A stretch of 64,000 nt of DNA. Source: Sphagnum compactum (taxonomy: Eukaryota > Bryophyta > Sphagnopsida > Sphagnales). Each line of letters opens with the position of its first letter. The first letter of the stretch is position 1. Location: assembly GCA_965153455.1 (NCBI GenBank), contig OZ234503.1:992001-1056000 (forward strand), written 5' to 3'. Below, piece by piece: positions 59,810 to 64,000 of the stretch. Both the position numbers and the translations under genes were made by a program. The notes beneath the pieces are model-generated. The model saw only the letters and a program-made list of their open reading frames with translations. It was not told where the DNA came from and searched no databases.

Positions 59810-60030
59810 GAATCCTGGAATCGGCTTTCTCCCCGTGTCCAGAATCCGTAAATCTGTTCCGTTTAGAACCCTGGAATCGGTTGTCTCCGGCGTGTCCAGA
59901 ACGGGCAAATCGGCTCGATTTCGAACCCTGGAATCTGTTTTCTCTCCCTGGTGTCCAGAACGGGCAAATCGGTTCCATGTGGAACCCTGGAATCGGTTTT
60001 CTCTCGCTGGTGTCCAGAACGGGCAAATCG
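59810..60030 (+). repeat. 56-59-bp minisatellite, four copies
   Basis: Units begin at 59810, 59866, 59923 and 59982, each starting GAA(C/T)CCTGGAATC and containing GTGTCCAGAACGGGCAAATC (less exact in the first). Unit lengths of 56, 57 and 59 bases do not preserve a common frame. The composition is much richer in GC than the neighbouring DNA to the right. Confidence 0.9.
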
Positions 60031-60039
60031 TGTCCACAC

Positions 60040-60680
60040 AGGTCAGGCTCGGGGGCGTCAAACCTTCGACAGATATCACCCAAAATTAGGTCTGGTGAAA
60101 TCGAGGTAAAAACAATGATTCGGACCGAGCCTGACGATTTCCGGACCTGCAGATTGCCGTTCACAAGATCACAAGCAATGTATTGAACGGCTCCGATTAG
60201 TTTACATTACCATACCACTACAAGTACATCACAGTTTCTGTAAACTTCCTCACATCAACGGAGATAGGTAAATAATATATCCACTTGTCACTTACCTGAT
60301 TCCAAGACAGCACAAAAGTAATAATTTTCTTACTAGACACACCAAGCCTAAAATTGGGGTAGGCTAGCCCGCCAAAAACTCCGTTTCCAAGAAAACGCAC
60401 CCATATTTACCTGACGGTGAAAAGTGACAAATTCCGCATTTTACTGCTGAGGGGAACAAGGGATCTCAATTGTGTGTCCCTATTAAATTTCTTTTTTCCT
60501 TTTCTAATTCCCAAAAAATAGATGGGTAGTACATACTACACAACAACTCAGGACTGTAGGACCCGCCGGGTCTCCCGGTTTCTCCTCCGCTGGTGCCTTC
60601 CCCTTTCTCTTGTATCTTCGTGCTTCGTGGGAACCCCCCTCCCTGGGGCCCAGAGTTTTTTTATTTTTTAAAGGAATTTC
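60040..60680. other. Unassigned stretch right of the minisatellite
   Basis: No gene is supported. The open frame on the minus strand at 60504-60716 is GC-rich in part but has no recognisable domain. Confidence 0.4.
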
Positions 60681-60683
60681 CTT

Positions 60684-60788
60684 ATGTAGCCTAAAAGTGG
60701 CGATCATCCACAGCAAGATGTAGAAAAGAATGGTTATCCATCCCTCAGGAAGATTTAGCCAAATCTGGGTATAAACTAGATATGTGAG
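60684..60788 (+). repeat. Dispersed repeat family 1, copy 5
   Basis: ATGTAGCCTAAAAGTGGCGA, TCATCCACAGC and later CTCAGGAAGATTTAGCCAAA, TCTGGGTATAAACTAGATAT match the reverse complement of 841-930 in order and spacing. It is the fullest copy seen in the window. Confidence 0.6.
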
Positions 60789-60935
60789 GTTATACCATTT
60801 TTTTTAAATCACCCTTTTATATTTATGGCTACACACTGAAAACCAAACATAGGAATATGGTGACTTTAGGGGTAATCCCAGTGGCCTTTTTGAAAAAACC
60901 CAATCTTGACCAACCAACAGTGGTCATTTGATTTT

Positions 60936-60990
60936 TTAACCCTAACCCTAAACCCTAAACTTTCTCCCTTTGGGGGGGGGGGGGGGGGGG
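60936..60990. repeat. Telomere-like motif next to a long G-run
   Basis: AACCCTAACCCTAAACCCTA at about 60938-60957 is followed within 20 bases by an uninterrupted run of 18 or so G residues (60973-60990) and AGGGAGGGT. The length of a G homopolymer is easily misread, so the exact count is uncertain. Confidence 0.7.
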
Positions 60991-61234
60991 AGGGAGGGTA
61001 AGGGCAAAAGCTGGCACTCAGGGTTCAGCAGCTCAATGACAGACCTATGTGGAGTGATTGTCTTTGTTTTTCTTGTCTCAAGGGGGAGCCAATTCTTTTA
61101 ATGATTTTGGGGGTGGAAGATGAGAGTTGTGTTGCAGCACCACCACCACCACCTGGCTAGTACTCTAGTGACACCACCACTACCACCATCTTCTTTGGTA
61201 AGTACATTTTTGGCTGTGAGTACTTAAAGTGTAG

Positions 61235-61476
61235 GTATGGTATGTATGGTATGTATGTATGTATGTATGGTCTTGGGCTGGTGGGAGGCTTGGCATTTTG
61301 CTCACAATAATTAATTTGCAGTCAGTTGTAGCCTAGTCAAAGGTTGACTCAAACCAAGGTATGGTATGAATGTATGTATGTATGGTCTTGGGCTGGTGGG
61401 AGGCTTGGCATTTTGCTCACAATAATTAATTAATTTGCAGTCAGTTGTAGCCTAGTCAAAGGTTGACTCAAACCAA
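61235..61476 (+). repeat. Tandem duplication, about 120 bp, two copies
   Basis: Copy 1 (61235-61357) and copy 2 (61358-61476) share a (TATG)n start, GGTCTTGGGCTGGTGGGAGG, CTTGGCATTTTGCTCACAAT, and TTTGCAGTCAGTTGTAGCCT then AGTCAAAGGTTGACTCAAAC. They differ in the number of TATG and TTAA repeats. Each copy carries TTGACT, the W-box core. Confidence 0.95.
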
Positions 61477-61496
61477 ACACCACCACCACAACAACA

Positions 61497-61515
61497 GCAG
61501 CAGCAGCAGCAGCAG
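61497..61515. repeat. (CAG)n microsatellite
   Basis: About six copies of CAG following ACAACAA. Confidence 0.9.
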
Positions 61516-61516
61516 T

Positions 61517-61618
61517 GGGTTGTTAACCAGAGGGTTGTTAACCAGGGTTGTTAACTAACTATTGTGCATGTGAAGGAGGGGAGGGTTGTTAACCAGGGTT
61601 GTTAACTAACTATTGTGC
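61517..61618 (+). repeat. GGTTGTTAACCAG repeat, 51-bp period
   Basis: The 38-base segment beginning GAGGGTTGTTAACCAGGGTT and ending ACTATTGTGC occurs at 61530 and 61581. A further GGGTTGTTAACCAG is at 61517. Each contains the palindromic core GTTAAC twice. Confidence 0.9.
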
Positions 61619-61647
61619 TACCCATCTACACCACCCTCCCCTCCTTC
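61572..61647. repeat. Inverted repeat, 15-bp perfect arms
   Basis: GAAGGAGGGGAGGGT at 61572-61586 is the exact reverse complement of ACCCTCCCCTCCTTC at 61633-61647, with a 46-base loop that contains the second GTTAAC repeat. It could fold as a hairpin or be the edge of a small foldback element. Confidence 0.85.
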
Positions 61648-61649
61648 AG

Positions 61650-64000
61650 TTGCACTTGGCATTACCCTATTCAAACAACTGGTGCTCAACACTAACTGGG
61701 AAAAGCGTCCCACATTGATGCCACCTATTTTTTGTTTCCCTTAGGTGAAAAGTGAAGTGGTGCTCAATAGAGTTAGGAATGAATATGTAATGTAGTAGCC
61801 TAGAGGACTTCAAAAAGTGCAGTTTTCTAGCACACTAAAGGGGGGGGGGGGAAAGGGGCCAATGATTAATTGATATGTTGTCCATATTTTACCAAGGTCA
61901 CTTAGCACATCAACTTCTTGTTGGCATATGCCCCTTTACTCCTCCCCTTGATCCACATGGCTTGAAGTAAGGCCAACATTTTGGTTACATACTTCTTTTT
62001 TAAACTATAAAGCTTTTCAGTCTTCTTTTTGCACCAAACATTGATAGGCACCATTTGGATGCACATTTTGGTCTCCCAATGGTTTTGCTAACTCACAAGT
62101 GAACAAGACACATTTTAAACCTCTTTTGAAGATGGGCGGATGAGGGTCCATCCATAAAATGCACCTCGATAGCTCACTTGAGCTCCTTCAAAAGGAGTTT
62201 CGTGTAATTTCTTGATTCATGAACAATTGCAAAGCTTATTTTCTAGCTTTGAAATTTGTTGTCTAATAATAATATACATTGTCAGTTTGAAATTTATACC
62301 AACTTTTTAATTATCATTTGCAAGTTGGAAAAGTTTTTTTTCTCGAGACCTAGTAGAATGGGTTTCAAATATGTTGCTTTATTGAGATTTTGTTAGCAAA
62401 AGATTAAGTTCTCAATTCATTATAATGGTACAAGTTGGTGATTACAAAATTTGTAGTAAGCTACACTTGTTTCTTGGTTTTGTTTGTTTTCTTGATTGGT
62501 GATTACAAAAATTGTCAAAACACATGAAAACAAGACTACAACTTGGGTGCAATGCTTCCAAGATGCCAAAAACTCCAAACCCCCTAGATTCAAACACATT
62601 AACTTCAAGTACATCAAATTGTTGCTAGATTTTATAATCAACTTTTGTTATAGTTCAACAAACCCTACACACATCTCTTCTTCACTAAATCATGTTTACT
62701 CTCCCCTTACCTTTATAATGACAACTTTCACAATTTTGCATTTGGTTAATATAGACTTATTAATGTTATTCTACCAAAGTCTATCACACCTCCCCAATGA
62801 AAGATTTCTTTCAACACTTGAATATGTTGTAAGATCTTGGAATAGAATTGTAAAAAATTGTCACAACACCACAAGTAAAGATTTCCTTACACACTTTAGA
62901 TTATTGTAAAATCTTGGAACAATTGTGACAAAGACCTTTATTGTTGAGGCCCATTTTACTAAGTCTTGAAACAAAGCCAAAATTTTGTACATCTACTAGC
63001 TTTTGAACACATCAAGAAAGGAAAAATATAACTTAAAATTTTCTAGTTTTGAACCATCACCTTTGGTCATGTTTCATTTAATGACTACACTTTCAACAAT
63101 TCTACAATGAAATGTAAAGGCAAGTGATGTGGAAAGGAATTAAAATGCACTACATATCAACATATTTCCCCAACTTGTGTTTAAGGAAGACTAAACAAGT
63201 TGAAAACATGTGAATTTTACAATAGCTTCCAATTCCAATTTAAGAATTCATCCTACAACCTACATCTCTTGTAATGTTAGCAAATCTGCAAGAGGAAATC
63301 AAAGTTGGTGATCTTGTAAACAAAAGCCCACACCTCCTATAGTGAAGGTTTTTAAAAAAAGAACTTGTTTTTAAAAACGTATAATCTTTATAGTCATAAC
63401 ATGATTTAAGAATCAAGAAAAAATATAAGTAAATAATGTGGATAGAAAACATTTTATTTTCCCACGATCTTCAACTTTTACTATGTTTAAAACTAAGAAA
63501 AGTTGTGGAGGTGGCAGTTTAAAATACCTTATAATGTTAAGTCAAATGTTCATTTGGTGCACATGGGGCCTAAGTTGCTTCTAAGAACTAATTATTGAAA
63601 TTTGACATTAAATATTATGTAGTTGAAATGTAGTTGATATATGGTAGCATGAATAAATAATGGTACACATAAGATATAAACATCAATTTTCTTGGAGGAC
63701 AAAATCATATTTCATTAAAATAAAAATATGTTTGTGTGTGGTTTAACATAACAATCTTGTTTTGCAATGTTGAAAGGTTGGTGGAATCATGGAATGCTTG
63801 CAAACTACTTGACACAACATGTCCATTGCTTGAAGAGAATTGTCTTTTTCATCCACCTATCTTTTGTCCAGACAATGTAAATAACTTCATTCGTTACTTA
63901 AAGGAATAATGATAATGTGTTGTACCAAAATGACAATTTAGATTGTTGGATTGTTTGCAATAACCAAGAAAATATTTGAAGTCAACGTAGCATTTGAACT
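61650..64000. other. Gene-poor region at the right edge
   Basis: No gene is supported. A G-run of about 11 bases occurs at 61841-61852. From about 62200 the sequence is strongly AT-rich with short unrelated open frames. A gene extending beyond the window cannot be excluded. Confidence 0.55.

Noticed and set aside
59493-60164. 223-codon open frame on the minus strand through the minisatellite
   Set aside because: It begins at GTG without an ATG, and repeat units of 56, 57 and 59 bases put the repeated peptide in different frames, as expected of non-coding repeats.

Overview
This window is nuclear DNA from a land plant. The evidence is GT-AG introns of a few hundred bases, a plastid-targeted ribosomal protein gene, a BAHD acyltransferase, a GTE-type bromodomain gene, a BKI1/MAKR-like membrane protein, and many Arabidopsis-type telomere motifs (CCCTAAA). 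The species cannot be named from the sequence. Divergent families in a very AT-rich, gene-poor background would fit a non-flowering plant (fern, lycophyte or bryophyte) or a large angiosperm genome. The preference for a non-flowering plant is weak inference.

Layout. 1-2250: AT-rich intergenic DNA. 2260-8122: a repeat-rich upstream region, a strongly pyrimidine-rich leader, then a gene of about 15 coding exons for a PTB3-type polypyrimidine tract-binding protein (+). 10372-12399: single-exon BKI1/MAKR-like gene (-), convergent with PTB. 12740-13490: a degenerate two-copy tandem duplication. 13500-27840: gene-poor DNA with a MITE-like element, a long hairpin, dispersed repeats and interstitial telomere-like motifs. 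27931-29075: a probable three-exon gene of unknown function (+). 29080-35080: gene-poor, with a long TTTAACTTAGG-like cryptic repeat. 35199-36242: a block of nested tandem repeats. 36487-37795: chloroplast ribosomal protein L10 (+). 39108-41778: four-exon BAHD acyltransferase (-). 42397-42735: three-copy tandem repeat. 42740-48240: gene-poor. 48650-51355: six-exon mitochondrial porin VDAC (+). 51360-56100: no convincing gene. 56122-58392: four-exon bromodomain/NET gene of the GTE (plant BET-like) family (-). 59810-60030: GC-richer minisatellite. 60900-61650: G-runs, duplicated segments and a hairpin. 62000-64000: AT-rich intergenic DNA.

The six recognisable genes are ordinary, unlinked nuclear housekeeping or regulatory genes: splicing control, receptor-kinase regulation, plastid translation, specialised acylation, outer mitochondrial membrane transport and chromatin reading. 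They do not form a cluster or a pathway. I did not find a clear new system. The items most worth a second look are the polypyrimidine leader of a polypyrimidine-binding protein, the possible alternative exon in the same gene, the BKI1/MAKR-like protein with large low-complexity expansions, the unrecognised three-exon gene, and two dispersed repeat families with copies across the window.

Exon limits were set by hand from reading frame, GT-AG sites and protein-family similarity. No computation or database search was run.
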